Shown: positions 8,980-17,139, counted from the stretch's first letter. The stretch is DNA of 64,000 nt from AWTP1-18 sp036504515 (GCA_036504515.1 DASXVA010000004.1:1-64000); one strand, 5' to 3'. Notes: generated by a model not told the origin, from the sequence alone. Made by a program: numbers and translations.

Positions 8980-9231
8980 TTAGCCGTCCAGTTGGCTAAG
9001 GGGCTGAGCCTTGACGAAATTGCCCGAGCTTCTCAGGGCAGCATCGACCCAGCGGCCGAATGTGGGGAAGAAGAACAGTACAACGATAAGGCTGCTCGCA
9101 AGCCAAGCAAGCGTAGCCCCGGCAAAACCGGCGTGATGTTCGCCCAGCAGTGTTGCCAATGCCGGGAAGGCAAAACTGATGAAAGACCCCAGAAGCACCA
9201 CCACCACATCGCCAAAAATAAGTTTTTCCAT
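8980..9231 (-). CDS. Small hypothetical membrane protein
   Basis: An 83-residue protein that I do not recognise. It has two strongly hydrophobic segments, about residues 5-30 (FGDVVVVLLGSFISFAFPAL) and 38-56 (LAWLASSLIVVLFFF), and a polar C-terminus. The ATG at 9231 is chosen because AAGGTGAGG lies 4-5 nt upstream. A longer reading to 9300 lacks a good ribosome binding site. The gene ends at a hairpin terminator 2 nt beyond its stop. Codon use is like the neighbours, supporting a real gene. It could be an inner-membrane accessory protein, but no function can be assigned. Confidence 0.6.
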   Translation of the reverse strand: MEKLIFGDVVVVLLGSFISFAFPALATLLGEHHAGFAGATLAWLASSLIVVLFFFPTFGRWVDAALRSSGNFVKAQPLSQLDG

Positions 9232-9525
9232 AGCCCTCACCTTGCTTGAATTTGCCCTGCTATTACCTGTAGGAGCCCCGTCTTGCTGCGGGTAAATCAA
9301 CAGATTTGAAAGGGAGAATGATGGGCCTGTTGTTGAATTTATTCAATCCAACCAATGGCATAGGCAAAAGGTCATAGGCCGAAAAGGGTTTTTGCTGCCA
9401 GGGCAAGGGCAGCCGCGTGTGAGTGTTCGGTTACAGAGAAAAACTGTCAGTTTCTCCGCCCCAAAACTTCCAAAGTTTTAACCCGATCACGGGCAAATGG
9501 GATCAAGGGATCGGTGCGTTTAGCG

Positions 9526-9561
9526 CCTGTTCTAGGGAGGCTCAGGACAGGCTTGTCGAAA
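9526..9561. repeat. REP-like palindromic repeat fragment
   Basis: CCTGTTCT (9526-9533) pairs with AGGACAGG (9544-9551) with one mismatch. The run CTCAGGACAGGCTTGTCGAA (9541-9560) matches a short intergenic palindrome type, TTCGACAAGCCTGTCCTGAG, that I recall as common in many proteobacteria. Only one copy is seen here, so the repeat class rests on memory of the motif. Confidence 0.5.
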
Positions 9562-9607
9562 CGCGGTCTTTGTTAAGCATGTGATTAGCCCGGCTGCCGG
9601 ACGGCAT

Positions 9608-9626
9608 TTATACGTTTGACGTATAA
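9608..9626. promoter_or_regulatory. Palindromic operator-like site 1
   Basis: A perfect 8-bp inverted repeat with a 3-nt spacer: TTATACGT-TTG-ACGTATAA. It is near-identical in sequence and symmetry to a second site about 112 bp downstream. Such geometry is typical of a dimeric HTH repressor. The binding protein is not evident in the window. Confidence 0.5.
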
Positions 9627-9719
9627 CACGGCGCTTTCGTATTTCTTGCCGAAATCAATCAAACATCGCACCATTAGGCCATCTACGAGAAATCTCAAGC
9701 CTTTCAGCTGATGTTGTTG

Positions 9720-9738
9720 CTATACGGTAAACGTATAA
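9720..9738. promoter_or_regulatory. Palindromic operator-like site 2
   Basis: An inverted repeat of TATACG and CGTATA around a 5-nt centre (9721-9737). It aligns with the site at 9608-9626 with the same centre geometry and a one-base difference in the left arm. It lies about 285 bp before the TauE/SafE gene. Confidence 0.45.
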
Positions 9739-9830
9739 CCATTCGCTTTTCCACGCTTTTACTTCGGGTAATGATCTTTCCGCCGGGGCGATCTGACGGG
9801 TTTCCTGACTTTGCACTATCTGTGTCAGCA

Positions 9831-9870
9831 GTTTTTCACTTACCTGGCAGGTTTTTCACTTTCCCTGGCA
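9831..9870. repeat. Tandem 20-bp repeat
   Basis: Two adjacent copies begin GTTTTTCACTT and end CCTGGCA, at 9831-9849 and 9851-9870, differing by one indel. Short direct repeats of this kind occur at the ends of some insertion sequences (for example the IS21 family), but no transposase is present, so the origin is open. Confidence 0.55.
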
Positions 9871-10022
9871 ACGCTGCGTCGTGGCGACCCTTGATATTGG
9901 TTTGGTCGCTTTCATCGAAGAAGCTCATAAAGTTATATAAAAATAAAGATAAAGTATTTCTGGTAATTAAGGGTTGCCGTTAGGATTCGCCCCTGTTCTC
10001 TGCAACGCAGCCGTATACCTCC

Positions 10023-10796
10023 ATGATTGATTTAGCCCAAACCCTGTCAGGCTTTGCTGTCGGCGCCATTGTCGGTTTAACCGGCGTGGGCGGCGGTTCC
10101 CTGATGACGCCTTTACTGGTGTTGCTGTTTGGCATCCACCCTGCCACTGCCGTGGGGACTGATTTGCTCTATGCCGCCATCACCAAGTCCGGCGGCACCT
10201 GGGTCCATGCGTCAAAGGGGACGGTGGACTGGTCTATTGTCAAACTACTGGCCAGTGGCAGCATGCCTGCCGCTGCCTTGACCTTGCTGGCCGTTCATCA
10301 GTTTGCTCCCGGAGGGCTGGGCAGTGCATCCCGGGCCATTACCTTCTCCTTGGGCATTGCCTTGCTGCTGACCTCTGGCGCTTTGCTGTTTCGCCAGCGG
10401 TTGTTGGCCTGGGCGCGTAGCCGTAATCCCGATACCGAGCATCACCCCTGGAAAACCGTTGCCATGGGCGCCACCCTGGGTGTGCTGGTTTCCATTTCAT
10501 CGGTGGGTGCTGGGGCGCTGGGTGTTACGGCACTGTTTTTCCTTTACCCAAAATTGGGTGCCCACCGCATTGTCGGTTCCGATCTTGCCCATGCGGTGCC
10601 CCTGACTTTGGTTGCTGGCCTGGGGCATTGGTGGCTGGGCAGCGTAAACTGGAGCCTGCTGGGCTCCCTGCTGGTGGGCTCCTTGCCCGGCATCTATATC
10701 GGCAGCCATCTTTCCACTCGCGTACCCGAACGTATCCTGCGGCCCACGCTGGCAGGCATGCTGGTTTTGGTGGGTAGCAAACTTATCGCTTTCTGA
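10023..10796 (+). CDS. TauE/SafE-family sulfite/organosulfonate exporter
   Basis: A 257-residue polytopic inner-membrane protein of the TauE/SafE family. The family hallmark, glycine-rich first helices (FAVGAIVGLTGVGGGSLMTPLL), is present, and a second half-repeat begins near GVLVSISSVGAGALG. It heads the sulfate-assimilation gene cluster, with cysI 13 nt downstream. The context suggests it exports sulfite, protecting the cell when reduction lags, or otherwise moves sulfur oxyanions. The direction of transport is inferred. It is probably the first gene of the operon and is preceded by an AT-rich promoter-like region. Confidence 0.85.
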   Translation: MIDLAQTLSGFAVGAIVGLTGVGGGSLMTPLLVLLFGIHPATAVGTDLLYAAITKSGGTWVHASKGTVDWSIVKLLASGSMPAAALTLLAVHQFAPGGLGSASRAITFSLGIALLLTSGALLFRQRLLAWARSRNPDTEHHPWKTVAMGATLGVLVSISSVGAGALGVTALFFLYPKLGAHRIVGSDLAHAVPLTLVAGLGHWWLGSVNWSLLGSLLVGSLPGIYIGSHLSTRVPERILRPTLAGMLVLVGSKLIAF

Positions 10797-10809
10797 CTGA
10801 GAGAGTTCT

Positions 10810-12495
10810 ATGTATCAATACGACGAAGTTGACCGCCGCATCGTAAAAGAGCGCGTCGCCCAATTCCGCGACCAGACCCGGCGCTTTCTCGCCGGTGACC
10901 TGGGTGCCGATGAGTTCCGCATTTTGCGTTTGCAGAATGGCCTTTACATCCAGCGTCACGCGCCGATGTTCCGGATTGCCGTGCCTTATGGCGTGCTCTC
11001 CAGTCAGCAGTTGCGCAAGCTTGCCGACATCGCCACGCGTTACGACAAGGGCTACGGTCACTTCACGACCCGCCACAACCTGCAACTGAACTGGCCGAAG
11101 TTGGAAGATGTGCCCCAGATGCTGGACGAGTTGGCGGATGTGGATATGCACGCCATTCAGACCTCCGGCAATTGCATTCGTAACACCAGTTCGGACCCCC
11201 TTGCCGGCGTCGCGGCCACGGAAGTGGCGGATCCCCGCCCCTGGGCCGAGATCTACCGCCAGTGGTCCACCTTCCACCCCGAGTTTGCCTATCTGCCCCG
11301 CAAGTTCAAGACCGCCTTTGCCGGTGGTCCTGATGATGCCGCCAATGTGCGCATCCACGACATGGGCTTCCAGCTGGTAAAGAATGATGCGGACGAAGTC
11401 GGTTTCCGCGTTTGGGTTGGCGGCGGCCTCGGCCGTACCCCTATCCTGGCCGTGGTGGTGAAGGACTTCCTGCCCTGGCAACATCTGTTGTCCTACTCCG
11501 AGGCTATCCTGCGGGTCTATAACCGCTTCGGCCGCCGCGATAACCCCTACAAGGCGCGGATCAAGATTCTGGTCAAGGCGCTCGGTACTGAGGTTTTCGC
11601 CAAGCAGGTGGAAGAAGAGTGGGCCCATTTCAAGGATGGCCCCGCTACCCTGACCGAAGCCGAAGTGGCCCGGGTCTCCGCCCACTTCACCGCCCCTGAC
11701 TATCAGGCGCTGCCGGCCAAGGACGTGCAGTACGAAATTGCGCTGCGGGACGACAAGGCCTTCGCCAAGTGGGTTGCCCATAACGTGCACGCCCACAAGG
11801 TGTCTGGTTATGCTGCCGTGACCCTGTCCCTCAAGGCTCCCGGTCTTGCCCCTGGCGATGCCACCAGCGAGCAAATGCTGCAAGTGGCCGACTTGGCTGA
11901 TCGTTTCGGTTTTGGTGAATTGCGTGTTACCCAAGCTCAGAACCTGGTGTTGCCTGACGTCAAACTGGCTGATCTGTATCTACTGTGGTCCCAAGCCGGT
12001 GGTGCCGGTCTGACCACGCCGACCGTCGGCTTGTTGACCGACATTACCTGCTGCCCCGGCGGCGACTTCTGCGATCTGGCTAATGCCCGCTCCATCCCTG
12101 TCGCCAACTCGATTCAGGAAAAGTTCGCCAGCCTGGAAGATGCTGAAGACGTGGGTAGTCTCAAGCTCAATATCTCCGGCTGCATGAACGCCTGCGGTCA
12201 TCACCACGTGGGCCATATCGGCATCCTCGGTGTGGACAAGAACGACCAGGAGTTCTATCAGATCACCCTGGGCGGCGCTTGGGGTATGGAAGCCTGCCTG
12301 GGCAAGGTCATCGGCCCCTCCGTTCGCGCCAGCGATGTTGCCGGTGTTGTCGAGCGGGTCGTGGGGGTGTATCGCAATCGTCGCCAAACTGGTGAACGCT
12401 TCATCGATACCTATCGCCGCATCGGTATGGAGGAATTCAAAGCCCGCGCCTACGAAGGCGTGAACACGGTAGCCCGGGAGATCGACCATGACTAA
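10810..12495 (+). CDS. cysI: Assimilatory sulfite reductase, hemoprotein (ferredoxin-type nitrite/sulfite reductase)
   Basis: Reduces sulfite to sulfide with six electrons using sirohaem and a [4Fe-4S] cluster. The 561-residue protein has the duplicated ferredoxin-like and sirohaem half-domains. The cluster ligands are C-x5-C (in TCCPGGDFC) and C-x3-C (in SGCMNACG), with the conserved TSGNCIRN stretch earlier. No flavoprotein partner (cysJ) lies nearby, so the electron donor is probably ferredoxin or a product of the DUF934 neighbour. It overlaps the DUF934 gene by 8 nt, indicating translational coupling. Confidence 0.9.
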   Translation: MYQYDEVDRRIVKERVAQFRDQTRRFLAGDLGADEFRILRLQNGLYIQRHAPMFRIAVPYGVLSSQQLRKLADIATRYDKGYGHFTTRHNLQLNWPKLEDVPQMLDELADVDMHAIQTSGNCIRNTSSDPLAGVAATEVADPRPWAEIYRQWSTFHPEFAYLPRKFKTAFAGGPDDAANVRIHDMGFQLVKNDADEVGFRVWVGGGLGRTPILAVVVKDFLPWQHLLSYSEAILRVYNRFGRRDNPYKARIKILVKALGTEVFAKQVEEEWAHFKDGPATLTEAEVARVSAHFTAPDYQALPAKDVQYEIALRDDKAFAKWVAHNVHAHKVSGYAAVTLSLKAPGLAPGDATSEQMLQVADLADRFGFGELRVTQAQNLVLPDVKLADLYLLWSQAGGAGLTTPTVGLLTDITCCPGGDFCDLANARSIPVANSIQEKFASLEDAEDVGSLKLNISGCMNACGHHHVGHIGILGVDKNDQEFYQITLGGAWGMEACLGKVIGPSVRASDVAGVVERVVGVYRNRRQTGERFIDTYRRIGMEEFKARAYEGVNTVAREIDHD

Positions 12496-13006
12496 GATCA
12501 TCAAAAACGGCCAGATTCTTAAGGATGACTGGCTGGTGTTGCGTGTGGCCGAAGGCCAGTTGCCGAGCGAGGTGAAGGTTCCCGCCGGCAAGGTATTGGT
12601 GCCTCTGGCCGTATGGCTTGCCCATAGTGATGAACTCACTCAGCGCAAGCACCATGGCAATGATCTCGGTGTGTGGCTTGCCCCGGAGGACGATCCGGCT
12701 GCGCTGCTGCCCCATCTCAACGAGTTTGCTGTCATCGCTTTGGACTTCCCCGTCTTCCGTGATGGTCGTGGCTATTCCAGCGCAGTGCTGCTGCGGACCC
12801 GCTACGGGTACAAAGGGGAGTTGCGCGCGATTGGTGATGTGCTCAAGGACCAGATTTTCTACTTGGCCCGGGTTGGCTTCGATGCCTTTGCGGTGCGTGA
12901 AGACAAGTCCATCGAAGATGCACTGGCCAGCCTCAAGGATTTCAGCGAGGTCTATCAGGGCGCTACCGATCAGCCGCTGCCCTATTTCCGCCGCCGCGCT
13001 GCTTGA
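12488..13006 (+). CDS. DUF934-family protein of the sulfite reductase cluster
   Basis: A 172-residue protein that starts inside the last codons of cysI. It is recognisable as the DUF934 family, which in proteobacteria regularly follows a cysI-type sulfite reductase. Residues 60-120 contain the conserved LNEFAVIALDFPVFRDGRGYSSA block (12719-12787) and the later RVGFDAF. The role is unproven. Its fixed position suggests an accessory to sulfite reductase, perhaps assembly or electron supply. It has no metal-ligand cysteines or obvious cofactor motif. Confidence 0.85.
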   Translation: MTKIIKNGQILKDDWLVLRVAEGQLPSEVKVPAGKVLVPLAVWLAHSDELTQRKHHGNDLGVWLAPEDDPAALLPHLNEFAVIALDFPVFRDGRGYSSAVLLRTRYGYKGELRAIGDVLKDQIFYLARVGFDAFAVREDKSIEDALASLKDFSEVYQGATDQPLPYFRRRAA

Positions 13007-13015
13007 GGAGAGACC

Positions 13016-13744
13016 ATGAGTGACGCGATGAACCCAGATCTCAACGACGCCGCCTTGGTGGCCTCAGTCAAAGCCAAGAGCGAAGCTGCCTTGGCCCTGC
13101 TGCAAAAGATCGCCGCTGACTACAGTCCCGCTGGCTTGGCCAACAGTCTGGGCGCCGAGGACATGGTGCTGACCCACTTGATCGTCAAGAACAAGCTGGC
13201 CATCGACATCTTCTCCCTCGACACCGGCCGCCTGCCGACGGAAACCTACGACCTGATGGGCCGGCTGAAGCGACACTACGGTTTGCTGTTGACTCTCTAC
13301 TATCCGAACCACGAGAACGTCGAAACCTTCACCCGCAGCCACGGCATCAATGGTTTTTACGATTCGGTGGAGAACCGCAAGGCCTGTTGCCATGCCCGCA
13401 AGGTGGAACCCTTACAGCGCGCTCTGAAGGGCAAGAAGGCCTGGATCACCGGTATGCGTGCCGAACAGTCCGAAACCCGTGCCGAACTGCCGCTGCAAGT
13501 GTTCGACGCTGGCAATGGTTTGGAGAAGTTCAATCCTCTGGCTGACTGGACCGAGGCCGAGGTGTGGGCCTTCATCCGCCTCAACGATGTGCCCTACAGC
13601 AAGCTCCATGAAAAAGGTTATCCCAGCATCGGCTGTGCCCCCTGTACGCGGGCTATTCAGCCCGGCGAGCACGTGCGTGCTGGGCGCTGGTGGTGGGAGG
13701 AGCCCGCCGGCAAAGAATGTGGTCTCCACGTCAGCAAGGTTTGA
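13016..13744 (+). CDS. cysH: Adenylyl-sulfate (APS) reductase, [4Fe-4S] type
   Basis: Reduces APS to sulfite and AMP using thioredoxin. The 242-residue protein carries the iron-sulfur cysteines C124-C125 (RKACC) and C207/C210 (GCAPCT), and the catalytic C235 in ECGLH. Enzymes with the CC/CxxC cluster use APS rather than PAPS. This agrees with the absence of an APS kinase (cysC) gene here. The PP-loop equivalent is SLGAEDM. GAGGAGAG precedes the ATG. It is followed by cysD after 12 nt. Confidence 0.93.
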   Translation: MSDAMNPDLNDAALVASVKAKSEAALALLQKIAADYSPAGLANSLGAEDMVLTHLIVKNKLAIDIFSLDTGRLPTETYDLMGRLKRHYGLLLTLYYPNHENVETFTRSHGINGFYDSVENRKACCHARKVEPLQRALKGKKAWITGMRAEQSETRAELPLQVFDAGNGLEKFNPLADWTEAEVWAFIRLNDVPYSKLHEKGYPSIGCAPCTRAIQPGEHVRAGRWWWEEPAGKECGLHVSKV

Positions 13745-13756
13745 GAAAATAGCGAA

Positions 13757-14671
13757 ATGAATACGACCAAACAAAAGACCCTGAGCCATCTCGACTGGCT
13801 CGAAGCGGAAGCCATCCACATCATGCGCGAAGTAGCCGGCCAGTGTTCCAACCCGGCCCTGCTCTTCTCCGGTGGCAAGGACTCCATCTGCATGCTGCGC
13901 ATCGCCGAGAAGGCTTTCCGCCCGGGCAAGTTTCCCTTTCCCCTGGTGCATGTCGATACCGGTCACAACTACCCGGAAGTGATCGCCTTCCGCGACAAGC
14001 GCGCCGCTGAGTTGGGCGAGCGTTTGATCGTGCGTTCCGTGGAAGACTCCATGAAGCGCGGCACAGTGGTGCTCAAGCATCCGGGCGAATCCCGCAACAA
14101 ACACCAGTCGGTGACCCTGCTGGAAACCATTGCCGAGTTCGAGTTCGACGCCTGTATCGGCGGCGCTCGCCGCGATGAAGAGAAGGCCCGGGCCAAGGAA
14201 CGCATCTTCTCCTTCCGCGACGAATTTGGCGGTTGGGACCCGAAGAACCAGCGTCCCGAACTGTGGAGCCTGTACAACGCCCGCGCCCACAAGGGCGAGA
14301 ACATCCGCGCCTTTCCCATCTCCAACTGGACCGAACTGGACGTGTGGCAGTACATCGAGCGGGAAGGTCTGGAGCTACCCAGCATCTACTTCGCCCATAC
14401 GCGGCCCGTGGTGCGCAAGAACGGCTCCATCGTGCCGGTCACGGACGTCACTCCGGCCAAACCCGGCGACGTGGTGGAGGATGTGCTGGTGCGGTTCCGC
14501 ACTGTGGGCGACATCACCTGTACCGCTCCGGTGGAATCCGACGCCGACACCGTGGCCAAGATCATCGAAGAAACCGCCACCACCACCATCACCGAACGCG
14601 GCGCTACCCGCCTGGATGACCAGGCTTCCGACGCCGCCATGGAACAACGCAAGAAGGAGGGCTACTTCTGA
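13757..14671 (+). CDS. cysD: Sulfate adenylyltransferase subunit 2
   Basis: The catalytic ATP-pyrophosphatase subunit of ATP sulfurylase, which makes APS from sulfate and ATP. The 304-residue product has the PP-loop SGGKDS at residues 38-43, and VDTGHNYPEV and RRDEEKARAKER typical of CysD. Its stop codon overlaps the cysN start (TGATG), so the two subunits are translationally coupled. Confidence 0.96.
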   Translation: MNTTKQKTLSHLDWLEAEAIHIMREVAGQCSNPALLFSGGKDSICMLRIAEKAFRPGKFPFPLVHVDTGHNYPEVIAFRDKRAAELGERLIVRSVEDSMKRGTVVLKHPGESRNKHQSVTLLETIAEFEFDACIGGARRDEEKARAKERIFSFRDEFGGWDPKNQRPELWSLYNARAHKGENIRAFPISNWTELDVWQYIEREGLELPSIYFAHTRPVVRKNGSIVPVTDVTPAKPGDVVEDVLVRFRTVGDITCTAPVESDADTVAKIIEETATTTITERGATRLDDQASDAAMEQRKKEGYF

Positions 14672-15975
14672 TGAGCGCCCCTGAAAACATTGGCAATATC
14701 GATAACGGCCTGCTGCGGTTTTTGACCTGTGGCAGCGTGGACGACGGCAAGAGCACCCTGATTGGTCGCCTGCTGTTCGACACCAAGACCATCCTGGCCG
14801 ACACCCTGCACGCCATCGAGAAGACCTCGGCCAAGCGCGGCATGGAAGCGGTGGACCTATCCTTGCTGACCGATGGCCTGCAAGCCGAGCGGGAGCAGGG
14901 CATCACCATCGACGTGGCCTACCGCTACTTCACCACCGGCACCCGCAAGTACATCGTCGCCGATGCACCGGGCCACGAGCAGTACACCCGCAACATGGTG
15001 ACGGCGGCCTCCACTGCCAATCTGGCCATCATTCTGATCGACGCCCGCCGCGGCGTGCTGCCCCAGACCAAGCGCCATTCCTACATCGCTCACCTGATGG
15101 GTATTCCCCACATTCTGGTGGCGGTGAACAAAATGGACCTGGTGAACTTCGATCAGGCCGTGTTCGACAAGATCAAGGCTGATTATCTGGAGTTCGCCGA
15201 CAAGCTTGGTACCAATGCCAAGGTGGACGTGAAGTTCCTGCCGCTTTCTGCCCTCACCGGCGACAACGTGGTGGACCGGTCCGAGGCCATGGCTTGGTAT
15301 GACGGCCCGACACTGATCGACATTCTGGAAAATGCTCCTGCTGCCCATACGGAGCACAGCGAGCCTTTCCGCTTCCCCGTGCAGTATGTCTGCCGTCCGC
15401 AGGACTCAGCCAACCCTGACCTGCATGATTACCGTGGCTTTATGGGCCGCATCGAAGCCGGCAGTATTGCCATCGGCGATGCCGTCACCGTGCTGCCCTC
15501 TGGCCAGACGACGACGGTCAAGGATGTGCAACTGGCGGGGCAGTCCATCGGTTCCGCCTTTGTCGAGCAATCCGTGACCTTGTTGCTAGCGGATGAAATC
15601 GACATTTCCCGCGGCGACATGATCGTCAAGTCTGCCGATACGCAACCTGCCGTAACCAAAGCCATCGAAGCCGAACTGTGCTGGTTGTCGGAAACTCCAC
15701 TGGAGCCCAGTCGTCGCTATCTGGTCCGTCACACGACCCGCACTACCCAGGCCAAACTGGCGGGTATCGCTTACAAGCTGGACATCAACAGCCTGGAGCA
15801 GGTGAGTGCCGACAAGTTGCAGATGAACGACATTGCCCGGGTGACCCTCAAGCTGGCCCAGCCCCTCGCCATCGACTCCTATGCCGATAATCGCGGGACA
15901 GGTGCATTCATTGTGATCGACGAGTCCACCAACAACACCGTTGGTGCCGGCATGATTGTTGGTTCCGCCGCTTAA
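14671..15975 (+). CDS. cysN: Sulfate adenylyltransferase subunit 1 (GTPase)
   Basis: The GTPase subunit that drives sulfate activation by CysD. The 434-residue EF-Tu-like protein has G1 GSVDDGKST (21-29), G3 DAPGHEQ (about 98-104) and G4 NKMD, followed by two beta-barrel domains. It ends at the normal CysN length with no fused CysC kinase, consistent with direct reduction of APS. It is the last gene of the sulfate cluster. Confidence 0.96.
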   Translation: MSAPENIGNIDNGLLRFLTCGSVDDGKSTLIGRLLFDTKTILADTLHAIEKTSAKRGMEAVDLSLLTDGLQAEREQGITIDVAYRYFTTGTRKYIVADAPGHEQYTRNMVTAASTANLAIILIDARRGVLPQTKRHSYIAHLMGIPHILVAVNKMDLVNFDQAVFDKIKADYLEFADKLGTNAKVDVKFLPLSALTGDNVVDRSEAMAWYDGPTLIDILENAPAAHTEHSEPFRFPVQYVCRPQDSANPDLHDYRGFMGRIEAGSIAIGDAVTVLPSGQTTTVKDVQLAGQSIGSAFVEQSVTLLLADEIDISRGDMIVKSADTQPAVTKAIEAELCWLSETPLEPSRRYLVRHTTRTTQAKLAGIAYKLDINSLEQVSADKLQMNDIARVTLKLAQPLAIDSYADNRGTGAFIVIDESTNNTVGAGMIVGSAA

Positions 15976-16044
15976 GCGGATTACCTGAGGAACTGGATGA
16001 CGGGCGGCTCTGTCGAACCGTCATCCAACTTCCGGAAAGTCACC

Positions 16045-16551
16045 ATGGGTTTTAGCCTGCGTTCCCGTCCAAGTTATCGGCCCCTGTTTATTCTGCTGGC
16101 TTTGGCTGGTTTGGGATGTTTCTTCGGCGGGGTTCTGCTGGGTAATTTGATGCATCTGGCCGCCTGCCCGCTGTGCATCTTGCAGCGAATGCTTTATCTG
16201 GCCTTCGGCACGATTGCGCTGATTAGCGTTGCTGTGAGCACAAACCCCTTTGGTGCTCGTGCAAGTTCTTTCTTGCTGGCCGCTACCGCCGGAACAGGTG
16301 CTTACATCGCCGCCTATCAAAGCTGGTTGCAATTCCATCCAGAAGGACCGAGTTGCACTGCCAATACGCCGTGGTGGGAAGATTTCGTTTATTGGGCTGG
16401 AGAAAAAGCACCGGATCTTTTTCTTTCCAGCGGCATGTGCTCCGACCCCGGCTTTACCCTGTTCGGGCTCAGTATTGCCAATTACTCGCTGATCGTTTTC
16501 AGCATCCTGGCCTTGGGATCATTGATTCTCTTGTTTCGCCGCAGTCAATAG
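16045..16551 (+). CDS. dsbB: Disulfide bond formation protein B
   Basis: The inner-membrane quinone reductase that reoxidises DsbA. The 168-residue form has four membrane helices, a first redox pair C41-P-L-C44 (CPLC) after the first helix, and a second pair C104 and C132 in the second periplasmic loop. The ATG at 16045 gives the usual short N-terminus. An in-frame ATG at 15997 has a good GAGG site and would add 16 residues, so the start is uncertain. It follows cysN by about 70 nt and may belong to a separate unit. Confidence 0.9.
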   Translation: MGFSLRSRPSYRPLFILLALAGLGCFFGGVLLGNLMHLAACPLCILQRMLYLAFGTIALISVAVSTNPFGARASSFLLAATAGTGAYIAAYQSWLQFHPEGPSCTANTPWWEDFVYWAGEKAPDLFLSSGMCSDPGFTLFGLSIANYSLIVFSILALGSLILLFRRSQ

Positions 16552-16554
16552 TGC

Positions 16555-17139
16555 TTAGCGGGCATTGACGCAATCGGCCAGGGCACTCGCGAAGTTTCCA
16601 GACCCTGTCGCACTGACATCGCAGTTGTTGCCTTTGCGGGTAACCGTGCCATCACCATAACTAGACGCTACGGTGTTGCTGGAAGCCTTGCTTGCGGAGG
16701 CGGAACCAGGTGAACCGCCGCTCCCGCTGGCGCCACTACCTGCATTGGTACTGTTGCGGTAATGCGTATCGAGAAAACTATCGTCAGTAGGCGTTCTGCG
16801 TGAAGAGCTAGAACGGGCCAGCGAGGTGTCCAGTGCGGACAGGGTCGGCTGGGTTTTCTTTTGCTCGACATAGTCGTGGGACGGCGCCGATTTGGGGATG
16901 AGATAGATCAGTCCAACCACGCCCACCGCTGCTGAAACTACAGCCATAAATAGAACGGCAATTGGGTGGCGTTGTGCCCATCCGTCAGGCTCTTGCGTAT
17001 GGGTGTAGACCCCACTCCCAAAAACGCTCTCCGACTTCGCGGAGGGGTCATATTGTTTGGTAATCGTTGGGGGCGCTTTGCGCTTTGGGCCTTTGACCTT
17101 GACGGTCGCCCGGCGACGGGATGAGCTGCTTGTAATCAT
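16555..17139 (-). CDS. Hypothetical Ser/Gly-rich single-pass membrane protein
   Basis: A 194-residue protein I do not recognise. A basic cytoplasmic N-terminus (SSSSRRRATVKVKGPKRK) leads to one membrane helix (about 60-81). A low-complexity Ser/Gly/Ala-rich segment (about 100-160) follows, then a short C-terminal domain with two cysteines (GNNCDVSA and LADCVNAR). The topology suggests a periplasmic C-terminus whose cysteines could form a disulfide. The gene ends 3 bp from the convergent dsbB stop. The ATG at 17139 is chosen because GGAG lies 6 nt upstream. Confidence 0.65.
   Translation of the reverse strand: MITSSSSRRRATVKVKGPKRKAPPTITKQYDPSAKSESVFGSGVYTHTQEPDGWAQRHPIAVLFMAVVSAAVGVVGLIYLIPKSAPSHDYVEQKKTQPTLSALDTSLARSSSSRRTPTDDSFLDTHYRNSTNAGSGASGSGGSPGSASASKASSNTVASSYGDGTVTRKGNNCDVSATGSGNFASALADCVNAR

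Larger units (their letters stand above)
9232..10022. other. Long gene-poor intergenic region with repeats and palindromes
   Basis: About 790 bp without a convincing gene. It holds an inverted repeat at 9526-9551, two related palindromes at 9608-9626 and 9720-9738, and a tandem 20-mer at 9831-9870. An AT-rich block at about 9930-9970 immediately precedes the sulfate-assimilation operon. A 90-codon open frame at 9711-9983 has no ribosome binding site or recognisable motif and looks fortuitous. The mix suggests a decayed insertion. Confidence 0.6.

Noticed and set aside
9711..9983. 90-codon open frame in the gene-poor gap
   Set aside because: No ribosome binding site, unusual composition, and it spans the tandem repeat and a palindrome.
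10783..11934. 383-codon minus-strand frame opposite cysI
   Set aside because: Antisense to a clearly functional sulfite reductase with all its metal ligands.
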